In this document: positions 21,509-32,087 of the stretch, in pieces
How positions within the stretch are numbered: position 1 is the stretch's first letter
How the letters are laid out: the number at the start of each line of letters is the position of its first letter
Assembly: GCA_037576215.1 (NCBI GenBank)
Contig: JBANDB010000011.1
Location: 744,001 to 808,000 of the forward strand
DNA: 64,000 nt
DNA from: Armillaria gallica
Taxonomy: Eukaryota > Basidiomycota > Agaricomycetes > Agaricales > Physalacriaceae
Direction of reading: 5' to 3'
The notes under the pieces: model-generated
What the model saw: only the letters and a program-made list of their open reading frames with translations
Told to the model about the DNA's origin: nothing
The model's database searches: none
Translations under genes and position numbers: made by a program

Positions 21509-23055
21509 TCAAGTTGGAATGTTGTACTGTTCGACAAATTTTTGGTTGATGGTGCTACTGGTGCATCTGCTGTCTATCAACACAGCTGTGGGGATTTTGG
21601 GAATGGTTCCTGGTGTCCCGAGTTCGACGGGGATAACTAGGTCCTTCCCCTTCCCGCTTAGTGTGCTGATATACCGTTTTGGCTCTCGTAGCTCTTCAAG
21701 CCACCAAAGCACATCAATTTGCTCGATTCCCCTCATTGCTTCAATCATTGAGTTGACTACTTCCTCTGCATACGCCTTGTGAATCCAATTCTTTAGGATT
21801 GCCTTGGCCTCCGACTCCGTACGTGCTTCTACTACTCCGCATAGAGTCCACTCAGCTCCGAATGGTTTAAGCCACTCATTATAGGTCTCTCCGCTGGTAT
21901 AGGTGCATGAGAATTGTGGGGCCTCTTTAACCTTCGTGTCGACCCGTATGGGCTCAACTACCATTGGTGAGGTCACCACAGTTTCTAAAGGGGGTATTAA
22001 TTTAGCGTTCTTGTTCATCATGAAACTCGTAATGTCCTCGTCATCAGGTACTTCTTCAATAAAAGCTACCTGATGCCCCCTTTTCACTGCCTGGGTGCTA
22101 GCAGCTTCCTGTCCTGTGGCTTTCTGGTCAGTCGTGGAATGGGAGGTGCTTTCTGTGAAGGTGTCACCCCATAAAGGGGCAGCAGGTTGGGCTGGCACCA
22201 CTGAACAATGATTGCCTTTGCTTCTCACCGTTGAATAGCAGTCGCCTTCACCTGGTTCCTTTGAGCCTGGGTTATTAGTCAGGTCCCTCGTTTCATTCAG
22301 TGTTCCCCCTTCATCAAGTCGCCCTTTGTCATGATAGGCATTGGCAACTAATCGGGGGCCCTTACTCGACTCCAGTTCATCCTTCGTCGTCTTCAGGACC
22401 GAGGGCAAATAGACCCCTCCCTTCTGTCTATCTTCTGTAATTCGGTGTTGATGATGTCATCCTCAGCCTTCACCAAAGCCCCGTTGTCCTGGGATTTAGA
22501 CTTTGGCATTCGTGCGGTGTTCTCTTTTACCAGAGGAGGTTTCGCCAAAGCTATTCCCTTGAAACTCCCAGTGAGGCTGGGACTCCATAGAGCCGCTTTG
22601 TCAGGGGGGGCGCTATGTGCTTGTTCCCCTGCCCCATCTGATCGTGCATTCATTACTGCGGTGGTTCCCAAAGGGAAGTGCCTCAACTGGTGCCCCATCG
22701 TTATGATGGGTGTCACTATGGTAGGTGACTTATCGTTTGCTTTCGCCTGTAATAGGTTACTCGTCAAATGTCGAGCTGGTAGCTTGACCGCTATACTGCT
22801 CATTTCTGGGCCTGTGATTTGATTCTTGCTTAGTTTCTGGTCTGATTGCAAAGTCACAGGTATATTCGAATGCGAGGTGGTTACTACAGGCGGTATATAA
22901 GTACATTTATGAAGTGCGATAGGCGTACCAGCTGAAACTAAGTCCTTGGCTGAGTAAGTTGAATCATTTACTTCTCGGCGCTTTCTTTTACCTCCTCGAT
23001 CATCGAGAGGTTTTCCGTAGTTGGGTGATGGTCCCAATAAGTGTGGAGACATCAT
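21509..23055 (-). pseudogene. Gypsy protease region
   Basis: The frame starting at 23055 overlaps the end of gag and runs to 22393. A frameshift near 22400 leads to 22408-21509. The linker is long, low in complexity and rich in Ser, Thr and Lys. The active-site block reads VLIDSRCTSSTINQKFVEQY, with DSR in place of the usual DSG. The Gly-to-Arg change is a G-to-A in an ancestral CpG. Beyond a TGA at 21509-21511 the same frame continues with IFLGHDWLARHNLIINW, the retropepsin C-terminal block. Confidence 0.8.
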
Positions 23056-24482
23056 AGTGCTTCTTCCCAGGTTTTTGCTGAGTTAGGGCAGTCCCACTTG
23101 AAGTGGCCTTTCTTGCCACATCGGAAGCATACTGATGCTGCCCTGGTTGCGTCGACATCCATTGGTATGCCACGTCCTCTGTAAGTTGTTTCTGTAGCCG
23201 TTGTCATTGATGGTACAGGAGCTGCTGTCTGACCACCCCTAGTGGGCATGGTCGTCTTCTGTGTCTGTGATCGCGATGGTGTCGCTGTCGTTCCTTCTGC
23301 TTGCTTGAGGCACCAGTTGTAGTCGATCCGGAGTAGGTGAGTTTTCCAGCCTTCATAGTCAGTCGGCACTTCTCCATCAGCCAAGTATATGGTATTTTTA
23401 CTCGTCTGGCAGGCGGCCTTCTTGATCTGATGGAGCATAACTTGGTCGTTATTGCATACTCTGGCGTGGTAGGCCAGTTCTTTGAACTGTTGGAAGAACT
23501 TGTCTCCATCCTTGCTATCCGCCTGCCTAAGCTTTTCCCACTGCGCGTACTTTAGCTGCATGTTGGCATCCTTCCAGAATCTCTCGCTGAGTTTCGTTTT
23601 GAATTCCTCATAAGTCGGGTAGAGCTGGGCATCAGTCACTGGGTCTTTTCCTAAAATCTGCACGTTTAACTCCCACCATCTCTCCGCGTCATCTGCAAGT
23701 TGCGAGACACAGAAGACAACTTTATGAGGGTGGTGTCAGAAATGTCAGTTAAACATGTCGAAGTGCAGTTCGCACATTAGGAAGAACCTGGTGATGTCGG
23801 TAGAATCACCTTTGAAGTTGTCTACCTCTTTGACGATTTTTGGTTTGAAATCGTCATAGGGGGTGACAGCTCCATCGAGTAGTTGCCAGGGTACTGGAGG
23901 GTCTGGCATTGTTGGGGGTGCTGGAAAGCATGGGAGCATTACCTGTACTGGTGCAGCGGGAGGTTGTGGTGGTTGTGCGGGTTGTCCACCGCCTCCTCTG
24001 GCTCCGTGGCCGCCACTGGCAAAGGGTAGGTACCTACGTTGGTACGTTCCTGATGCCGCCTGTCTTGTGATGTAGGAGAAGGTATTCATGACCCGAGGAG
24101 GTGGTACTGGTGGTTCATCTGGCATTGGTTCCTGTATCTCGATTTCCTGTGCAGCTTCTTCGTAAGGGGGAAATTCCTCGATTACAGCATCTGGGTGTAT
24201 TGTGTTCCATAGGAGGTGAGCGTTTCGCTCCACCTCATACTGTAGGATCTCATCTGATGGGATCCCTCTCTGCTTCCTCATAAAATAATCGTTTCCGGCT
24301 TGGGAAGCTCCCCAAACCAAAGAAAAGGGTAATTCATAGGCGAAGTAGTTATAAATATTCAAATAGGTTGCTTGCCTTAATAAGGCAGGAATGGGAATCA
24401 TGGGGTCATCATCTGTTTCATTATAAAAATTGATGGCTTCAGTTAGCGTCATCATGACCAGAGTCTGTGGGCAGGTGCTCAT
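23052..24482 (-). pseudogene. Gypsy Gag with CCHC zinc knuckle
   Basis: 477 codons in one frame. The first 246 are open, then two TGA codons near 23745 and 23733 interrupt it, again at likely Arg positions. The frame reopens to 23052. The N-terminal half is acidic, then Pro/Gly-rich. The capsid-like region includes DNFKGDSTDITRFFLMCELH and, past the stops, ADDAERWWELNVQILG. The C terminus has the zinc knuckle CFRCGKKGHFKWDC (CX2CX4HX4C). Its ATG overlaps the end of the upstream leader frame by 44 bp, which suggests reinitiation or a shared transcript with a staggered start. Confidence 0.85.
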
Positions 24483-25440
24483 TCATCGACTCGGGGGATG
24501 ACTGGGGAATTCCATCGATCGTGGTTGAGGGGAAAGGGGTAGGGGGACGGGGTGGCTGCTGCTCGACTGTGGTGGTTGAGCTGCTTGGTCCTTTGGGCTG
24601 TGGCTGCTCTCGGAGCTGCTGGGCGAGTCGTTCCCAAGCACTTGCTTGAGGGGGGCGGTGCGTGGATCTGTACAGGGACCTGACGAGGCACCCTGGAGGG
24701 GATAAGTAGGTTGAGGGACGGGCGACAGGTTCCTTGACCTGTACAGGCTCGAGTGCCTGCTCTCGGTTCTGTACAGGGTAGTCCCATGTTGTAAGGGTTC
24801 CATAGCCACTCGGAGGAGGTGTGCGGTGGTCGGGCAATCTATTGGAGGGGAAGTAGGCACTGTAGGGGATGTCGACGTTATCCCAGAACTCTGCGGAAGC
24901 AATACCAGCTGTGGGTGGTGGAGTAGGGTACCTGTCAGCCCAAGGTTCATAATTGGTGGCTGGGGCGACGGGTCGGATGTTGCGGCCCACATCAAATCCC
25001 CTGCCACAGGTGGCAAGTCAGGAGTACATGCCGGGTGAGGGAGTTCGAGAGACAGCTGCAACATACTCGGGAGAGGGAGGCGCGGTGGTGATGGTGATGT
25101 CTGGCACACGCTCTCTGGGAGTGGTAGAAGATTCTCTCTCCGGGATGACGGGAGAAGTCGACTCAGGAATGTCCGTCTCCTCCTCGTTGACTCTTGGCCT
25201 AGCGAACTCGTGGATTGGGATTGGTTGCCATGGTATGGGTGCGAAGAGTCGGGGTGGCTGCTGCTCAAGCGGGATGCCATTGTTATTGTCTGTAATGACT
25301 GAGGGGGTGATGCGAGGTGCCTCTACTTGTCGTCGTGGTCTATAGCGGAACCTAATGGCAAGAATGAGAGCAATGGAAAGAAGGGTGGCGCTGGGTATTC
25401 CTAGTGAGATGGCTATAATACAGGCATCATCATTTTCCAT
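24439..25440 (-). pseudogene. Leader ORF upstream of gag with N-terminal membrane segment
   Basis: An open frame starts about 40 bp after the 5' LTR. It begins with a short acidic leader, then a hydrophobic stretch (CIIAISLGIPSATLLSIALI) followed by a basic RFRYRPRR, which is a good single transmembrane anchor. The rest is Pro/Ser/Thr-rich. A TGA at 25018-25020 splits it, and the same frame then runs to 24439. It occupies the usual gag position but gag follows as a separate overlapping frame. An N-terminal membrane anchor is not usual for fungal gypsy Gag. Function unknown; it may target particles to membranes. Confidence 0.6.
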
Positions 25441-25469
25441 GGGTGCATCTGGGATGATGGTTAGAAAAA

Positions 25470-25481
25470 CTTTGAGCTAAA
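25470..25481 (-). promoter_or_regulatory. Primer-binding site of self-priming (Tf1/sushi) type
   Basis: Immediately after the 5' LTR the transcript reads TTTAGCTCAAAG. Eleven of these bases (TTAGCTCAAAG) are the exact reverse complement of CTTTGAGCTAA inside the LTR (25624-25634 on the plus strand). This fits the Tf1/sushi mechanism, where the 5' end of the mRNA folds back and primes reverse transcription, not tRNA priming. It predicts that transcription begins at about 25634. Confidence 0.7.
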
Positions 25482-25885
25482 TGTAAGACCCAAACTCCAG
25501 TCAAGGGTAAATAGTCAGCTGTATCGTGTTCGTACAGTCACCGACTAGTCCTGTGATGATTGGCAATCAAGACTAACTTAATAGCGTTTAGTGAGAAGGA
25601 GTGTGTTTTGGTATGAATAAATCTTAGCTCAAAGCTAGGGAATATACAGCTTTGAGTACACTACTTATATACTAAAGTGAGGGTCTGTAATAGGTTCTAA
25701 GATGAGGGTACCATGTTAGAAAGTGAATAAGCCAAGTACACGGTAGCCAAGAATAATACACGTCGAGCGAGTGTGACGACGTGTTGATGTGAAGATTTAT
25801 GAAGACTTCTGTGAAGTCGCGGATCTAAAAATATGATATGATATGATAAGAGGTGCTTAGGTAAAGAAATGAATAAATCATAACA
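25482..25885 (-). repeat. 5' LTR of gypsy element
   Basis: 404 bp. In the coding direction it carries a TATATAAGTAGTGTA promoter box about 20-25 bp before the predicted RNA start. Its 3' end (GTCTTACA) abuts the primer-binding site. Confidence 0.95.
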
Positions 25886-25890
25886 GATCA
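25886..25890. other. Target-site duplication GATCA (right)
   Basis: Matches 17472-17476 exactly and marks the right insertion boundary of the gypsy element. Confidence 0.95.
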
Positions 25891-26480
25891 GGTACAAGTT
25901 TGATGAGAATGCATGGTTCAGGTATTCCAATTGAAAGAGATCCAAGACGAGTGGCGCCATCCAGGAGATAAAGCATTGCATCGTCGTTGTAAGAACATCC
26001 CACCATACGGAAATCATTGAACTGACTGATGAGCTGGGACATGTCCTGCGCTGATTGGGACGAGAAATGTATGCTTCAGATGGAGAGCTCTATAAGAGCA
26101 TAACTGTTGGAAATGATGGGCATGATCGATGGCAACATAGTGATGTACTTGTCCATATTCCAAATGTCAACATGGCAAACAGTGACCAGCAATTCAGGGT
26201 TCATGGCGAGGATATCTAACCATAGCTGCATGGGCCGAGTGTATCTGATTATAATCCGATGGTACAGTGCCAGTTGAGATGCTTTGCAGAATGCACGTGC
26301 CATCACAGACAACCATTTAGTGGTAATGTTGCCAGACTGTCCACAGGATCGTTTGAAATAGGTGCCAGGCTCAAGCTTTCTCATGCAAGCATAGTAGATG
26401 ATGTGGTCTATAATCTCCAGAGGGAATGGAAGTGCTTGACTGAGTAGAACAAAGTCAGTATCACAGGATGAGATGTACAA
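25891..26480 (-). pseudogene. F-box/LRR-like gene, 5' half, split by gypsy insertion
   Basis: 26480-26076 begins near FPLEIIDHIIYYACMRK, an F-box-like helix motif, and continues with MARAFCKASQLALYHRIII and PELLVTVCHVDIWNMDKYI. Past a stop near 26076, frame DDAMLYLLDGATRLGSLSIG leads to the insertion site at 25890. The gene resumes on the other side of the element at 17476. The stop near 26076 may be an intron or a mutation. Confidence 0.55.
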
Positions 26481-26708
26481 AGAGGAAAGCCACGTACCCC
26501 ATAGTCGTCAATGAAAGGATAACCTCTGGAAAGATCAGAGGGCCATATTTATGTCCTAGCAGAAACATGTTTAGTAAGTCCATATACAAGTAGATGATGC
26601 TGAATGTACCTGATAGAATAGAACTGATATTGGCTGTGTCCCTGCTCATGCAGAAATAAGCAGCTGTATAATGCCATAAATTGCCACTTATGACTCATCC
26701 GCTGCATC

Positions 26709-27311
26709 TTAATCTGAACAATAGGCATACTTTGCATGTTCCACAGAGGAAACTCCCATTAAACTGTGAATTTGTATATGAGTAGCTTGATGCAGGGCAT
26801 GAGGAGGTGTTGCTCCAGCCATTGCACTTGAGCCAGCAGTACCGGACAATGTAGCAGGACTGGGGGGGTTTGATACATAGTCAGAAGTTACACTGTCAGC
26901 ATCTTCATCAGAATCAGACCATGAATCTGTCATATCTGATACATGGTCTGTGGATGCGGAGGAAGCATCCCAGTTCAGAGAATCGGCATCGACGACCGGC
27001 GAGGCAGTGATGCCTGAGACAACACTGGTGGCTAGAGGGGTGATGTTGCTTGAAGCAGCAACGGTGACCAAGGAAATGGAGGTGCTCGAAACAACATTGG
27101 AGGTGGGGCTGGTGGTGACAATCGTACACAATGTGGTGAATCCGAAGTTGGTCAACAAATACTGAGAGGAGGATAGCGGCTTTGAGCAAATGACAGGATC
27201 TGTCATGGGCTTATAGAAATGTTTACTGAGGCAATAATTCAATAGCAAGAACAATGACACATACCAGTTCAGAACAGCGAGAGAAGACAGGTGACCATCC
27301 CAACCAAGCAC
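26709..27311 (-). CDS. Ser/Thr-rich hypothetical protein
   Basis: A 200-codon open frame rich in Ser, Thr, Val and Asp, including the acidic run DMTDSWSDSDEDADS. A GTATGT donor just after MLGWDGHLSSLAVLNW hints that the real first exon ends there, and the remainder could be intron or a different exon. It lies upstream of the split F-box/LRR gene on the same strand. No domain is recognisable. Confidence 0.3.
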   Translation of the reverse strand: MLGWDGHLSSLAVLNWYVSLFLLLNYCLSKHFYKPMTDPVICSKPLSSSQYLLTNFGFTTLCTIVTTSPTSNVVSSTSISLVTVAASSNITPLATSVVSGITASPVVDADSLNWDASSASTDHVSDMTDSWSDSDEDADSVTSDYVSNPPSPATLSGTAGSSAMAGATPPHALHQATHIQIHSLMGVSSVEHAKYAYCSD

Positions 27312-27481
27312 TCAATATGTAAGGCCAATCAAGCCATTATTGAGCAAGATAAGGAGTAGAGGGGTTGAAGGAAAGGCATATTCTGTCGGCCCTCCTGCCA
27401 TGGTGGAGTGACAAAGGCAGAGGGGCACATCGCCTGTGGCACGATCCTGCCAAGCAGGTGCACGTGTCACAGTAAGTCATG
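27312..27481. other. Short gap, nothing recognised
   Basis: Separates the Ser-rich frame from the 3' end of the second Helitron. No terminal hairpin or CTRR-type Helitron end could be recognised with confidence. Confidence 0.35.
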
Positions 27482-30400
27482 TCACTTCTTCTTATTTCTC
27501 TCCCTCGTTATCTGCCTACACAATTGCTTCTGATCAGCTGCATGATCCAAGGCGGTCTTCTTCTTGTTTACCGGAGGCAGTACAACCACTGCTCTGCCTC
27601 TTTTAGCAACACAGGGAGCATATTCCATCGCTTTTCTCTTATTTGGCCATGGCACATCAACCATATCTACAGCGACCATGACAGCATCTATATCTTTATT
27701 GCCACCTGATGCAGCGGTTGTGTCATCTAGTATAACCAGAGATGATGGATCCACATACTTGCTGATCTCCATTAAGTCCCATTCAGCACATAACCTCTCT
27801 TCTTCATTGCCGTGCTTCTTCAGCATCAAGAGACACAAGACAGACAACCTTTTGTCCTCTTTTCTGTAGTCTTCTGACTGACGTTTACTGATTCATCCAT
27901 ATTTGTATTTTCTCAGTATCAATAGACCTTCAAGCAACTTTACCCTAGAAATCATGACATACGGCAGCTCAGTCCCTCTACAATTATCAAGTTCAATTAT
28001 AGCACGTTCAAGAATCTGTCCCTGGGCTTTATGTGCAGTCATAGCGAAGGCAGGCATAACCGGTACTTGATGGCGCATTATTTTCAATCGACGGTGCAAA
28101 TGGGGATGCTTGAAGTCCAATTCCACAGTATCCTGCAACGCGGCCACTTGCGACTTCTTGAGGTCCATCAAAGGAGAGCCTGTCATCAATGGCACATTTA
28201 CCATGCATGACAGAGCAATATGTCTACCATCTTCATCTAAATGATACCTGATCTTTTCCAATGTACCTGTTGCACCATTAACAATGCCACTCTCAATGTC
28301 AAAATTCTGAGTAATCATGACAGGCATTCCAATAACCAAAGGCAACATACCAAGTCTTTGACTTGTAGTACCAGATGTTAGATTTTGGAGGTGAGTTCAC
28401 AGATCACTGTCTCCAATCACCCTCCCTCAATGAACATCAGCCACATAATAATAATGCAATGCTCGACCTGTACACTGGGCAAATGCTTCCGTTGCCCATT
28501 GATTATACATGTCTTTAACAGTGTTCTCAGTGACTATGAGTGGAGCAGTCACCCATTCTTTACTTGACCAATCGGGCTGAACGTTTTCTGCCAATCATTG
28601 ATTCAGTGCCTGATGATCATCTAAAGTGCATTGTCCCAACCTCAGCCAATTGAGTAGTTTGACAAACAATGTGTTGCTGTCACCTCCTTGGCACATTACT
28701 TGCATTAAAATGACTACAGTATCCACTGATAGCCACAACAGACATCCTTGCATGACCTTGAGCATGGTATCAGATCCATATTTGTTGGGAGCCTGACTAA
28801 ACAACTTACTATCTACTACAGGAGGAAGCTGTGCAAAGTGTGCAAAGTCGCCTGCAAATATTATGTTTATACTGCCAAAAATTCTTCTTTAGCCAAGACC
28901 AATGCCATGGATATTTGCACCAGTAATTTTGTTCTGACCATTGATACCTTGTCAATGAAGAGATAATCCACATCCTGCCATATAGAAACCAGATCTCGAT
29001 ACGACTTTGATTGATTGCCATCATCATTCACATGTTGACCATGATGGTTGAGAAGCAAAGCAGCATGAAGCATCATCCCAGATATATTCCTAGCTGCCAC
29101 TCCAGTGTACAATGCCAAACAGAATCGTCATTTCTGGTTATGCTCATGAAAGTAAGCCCAGAGTGCGTTGAAAACACGTGACTTGCCTGTTCCACCTTGC
29201 CCACCTAGAAACATACAAAGGGGTCGACCCTTCTTCTCCAATAAATGTTCTGCAATTATTCTAAACACTCAGCTTTGCTCTATGTTCAACGTCCATTTAT
29301 CAATCATACAATCAATATTTACTGCCTTATCGGCATTGACTGCAGGAATGTCCTGTCGGATAGACGGTGTGTAGGTCATATTTGACTGGAAGGCTTCCCT
29401 GAATGCTGATCCATCATTTAAGCCAGTCCTGTTAGATACGTCACTGGGAACTTTCACAGCCTTCGTGCCGGTGACATCCTTCTCCATCAAGGACTTTTTC
29501 GAGTTGGCTCGTTTGTCCTCATATTCACTATCCCATAACAGTTCTATTTGGTTGGCCATATCTGTTACCAGAATCTCCACATTGTTTCCATCATATGCAC
29601 TATGAGAAGGCTTATGGCCATGGGTATCGAACATGCCCAGTTTTTCTGCCTGCTCGAGACAGCTCGCTATGTTCCTATTTGAGTACAAAACTTTCTCAGG
29701 CCATGCATGATCGAGACTCTGCAGATAATGCAGGAGAGCTTCTTCTGTGTCACCATCACCACCAAAATCATCATCATTGCTCGAGCCAATACTATATCCA
29801 TACAGTGATGCGTTGGCCATTCTGGCACATCTAGCTGCGTAATGATCATCCCTGCTGTCTTTACATTCATGCAAAATTTGCATATTATTGAGTATCTTCA
29901 ATATGGATGGACTAGCCATATTAGCAAACTGCTTGAACGCATCTTCCCACATCTGATCCTCTTCTCACAAGTCACACACTGATGCCCAAGGCTTAAACAA
30001 TATAAGCATCAACCGGCAGTACCTTGGATAAATGTCTTTCCTATCTCGACGAGAAATACCTGGACTGAGTGGAACTGGCACTCATCGATCTACAGGCAAA
30101 GTCACCATTTGGAAGTGTGTACAGTGATCAGTATGCGCAGCATCAAAGTTAAATTTTGGTTGTTTGCAGTGTCTATCATCAAGCATGGCATCAGCGCTAG
30201 TCCAGTCACCCTCCATGATAGATTTGACAGGTAGGTTCATGTCCTCCTCATCTTCCACTGCATCGTCAATGTCCTCACATGCATTGACCTTGGTATGTTT
30301 ATACAGATTAGTAACACATTCTTTCTTAACTCGAGCCGTGTATTCCCAGAGACTAAGATGCTTCAAAGCAAGGCCTCGCAGTACGTAGTCAGAGACACGC
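27482..30400 (-). pseudogene. Helitron 2, PIF1 helicase and C-terminal part (decayed)
   Basis: From the element border at 30400 the minus strand reads VSDYVLRGLALKHLSLWEY, a conserved block located after the Rep domain. It continues with MWEDAFKQFANM and ILHECKDSRDDHYA (near 29860), Walker A FLGGQGGTGKSRVF (29170-29220), VDYLFIDKVSM in place of the DEVSM Walker B, motif III GDF..QLPPVV (near 28830) and the C-terminal block VPVMPAFAMTAHKAQGQ with YVMISRV (27893-28348). The tail at 27482-27847 is charged. At least four frameshifts or stops separate these pieces, so no helicase can be made. The Walker B Glu is changed to Lys. The Rep domain is absent, and its place is taken by the element at 30401-32087. 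Confidence 0.8.
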
Positions 30401-32087
30401 TGATGAGCCTCCAGGCTCTGTACACTCAGAATTTGCAGATTTTCCCTGCTAACTAATGCTACTATCCCTTCAACGGCCTTTCAGCAAACCAATGATTGCA
30501 TGCACATTGATACCACTTTTATTCTATGGCAACCACTCCTCACATGCTTTGTTATCCATCCCATCTTGCCAGACATCATAATTGCCATACTTCATCACAG
30601 CAAGGCACCTTCGATTGACAATCATCCCAATATGGAATTGACACATCACTCAGAAACACCTAGTTGATGCGCTCATTGATCACTTAATGACAATGATGTG
30701 ATTGACACGAGTACCCTCCCAGCTATGGCAATAGCAGCTACAGCAACTACAGACCATGTTTACTAAGGCTGTTACTTCACCAAGGCCTCAAGAAAATGTT
30801 ACCCCATGCATACTCCTCAGCATGACAACTATCGCTCAAGTAATCTGCAGCTAAACAGCACCTAACAATCCATGCATCGCTCAACGGCCCCATACGGTTC
30901 ACATCCATATGTGGCAATGTCAACAAGTTGCTGTTACTTTAGAAGACGAAGTACCATATGTTTCCTCCGATTTTTACAAAGCCAAGGCCTTACAGCCTTA
31001 CTAAGTCTCGTGTATTTACTCTATTTATAAATTCGTACTTGTAGTATAAAAACTAGCTAGAAAACATAGTTACGAGCAGTTCATCTCTAGTTGACCCAGA
31101 CTACATCAATTATCGTCACGCACTAGTCTATCGCCAGTAAACCATGTCTATTCACCATTCTACAGCAATATACAGTTTACCCCAGCTTATTCTCGATTGC
31201 ACATCGACTCTTGAGCTCACCAGAGTTATTTCACGGTTTTTAACTGTGAAGAGTCCTTCACTACATGCTCTTTGCTCTTAACACTATTGGTACATGCTCA
31301 TACTGTGCCAATACATGATTGCTGTGCCATACCTCACCCACATTATCTTTTATAGGTCGTCATCATTTCACTTTCACACCATTGGAGTTTTTACAGTTTC
31401 TCTTTCGCCATCGTTATCATCGCCCACTTGGGTAGTCTCAGAGCAGACTTAGGATCAGTTCAGCAAGTTTTCATATAGTATCAGTCCCTCGGGTGGACTT
31501 GAAGGTTAGTTTTGATGTAGGATAGGATCGTTTCAGTACCAGACCAGTTTCGACATCGACTCAGCACCCTCGCATCGTATAGGACCAGTATCACCGCCAG
31601 TTTTTGTAGTTCCACGTTTTCTCTTGCCAGTTCACCCTCAGCACCTCATTCCACATTTATTTTGCCACTCGCAGTCCCCATGCTGTTTTCTCATTGCCTC
31701 GCTCACTCATAGACTATTGCAGACTGTTTAGTCTATCCTCCATCGTTGCCCTGCTCCGATTACTGTTGAGCGATGTTTTCTAGTCTCATCTCGTGTTTTC
31801 TCATATGGATTCATGGTATTCATGTCATACCTGTTTTTGTTCCCTCTCACTTTGAGAGAACCCTACCAGCTTATAGCCTTAGCATCTAGTACTTGACTAC
31901 CAAGCAGTACTACTTCGCAGACTTAAAGTTGCAGTGTATTCTTGCGTATAGAGGAATTGTTCTACTGCACGGAGGTGCCCCGAACCACTCACACACATGA
32001 TCGCCTTGATTGCCATGCTACTATGTTAATTACCCAATCTCATTCCAAGTTGGTGTTGCCATTGCCATGGAAGTCATAGGCCCATCA
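30401..32087 (+). mobile_element. TGATGAGCCT-terminal element, copy 3
   Basis: 1687 bp, diverged from copies 1 and 2 but collinear. It has the same hairpin terminus (GAGCCTCCAGGCTC), the same TATAAAAAC box (near 31049) and the same right end (AGGCCCATCA, one mismatch to the inverted repeat). Including flanks, the inverted repeat extends to CGCTGATGAGCCT with one mismatch. The minisatellite is nearly absent. Both borders abut Helitron coding sequence on the minus strand: RHIKQKEVAIW on the N-terminal side and VSDYVLRGL on the C-terminal side. The interval these flanks should enclose, containing Rep, is missing. No target duplication is seen. Confidence 0.75.

Larger units (their letters stand above)
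17477..25885 (-). mobile_element. Complete Ty3/gypsy chromovirus with 5-bp target duplication
   Basis: An 8.4 kb element in minus orientation with 404-bp LTRs at both ends (17477-17880 and 25482-25885), TG..CA termini and a GATCA target duplication. The order in the coding direction is 5' LTR, self-priming type PBS, a leader frame with a membrane segment, gag with a CCHC knuckle, protease, RT, RNase H, integrase with C-terminal chromodomain, polypurine tract and 3' LTR. The pol order and chromodomain place it among chromoviruses. It is inactive: many conserved Arg codons read TGA and there are at least two frameshifts. The LTRs differ at about 23 of 404 sites, so insertion is not recent or decay has been fast. 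It splits an F-box/LRR-like gene. Confidence 0.95.

Noticed and set aside
24101..25345. Plus-strand ORFs opposite the gypsy leader and gag frames
   Set aside because: They are shadows of Pro-rich coding on the other strand, appearing as Gly/Val-rich frames without motifs.
27312..27481. 3' terminus of Helitron 2 (CTRR with hairpin)
   Set aside because: No hairpin followed by CTAG/CTGG-type end could be identified with confidence near the end of the helicase.
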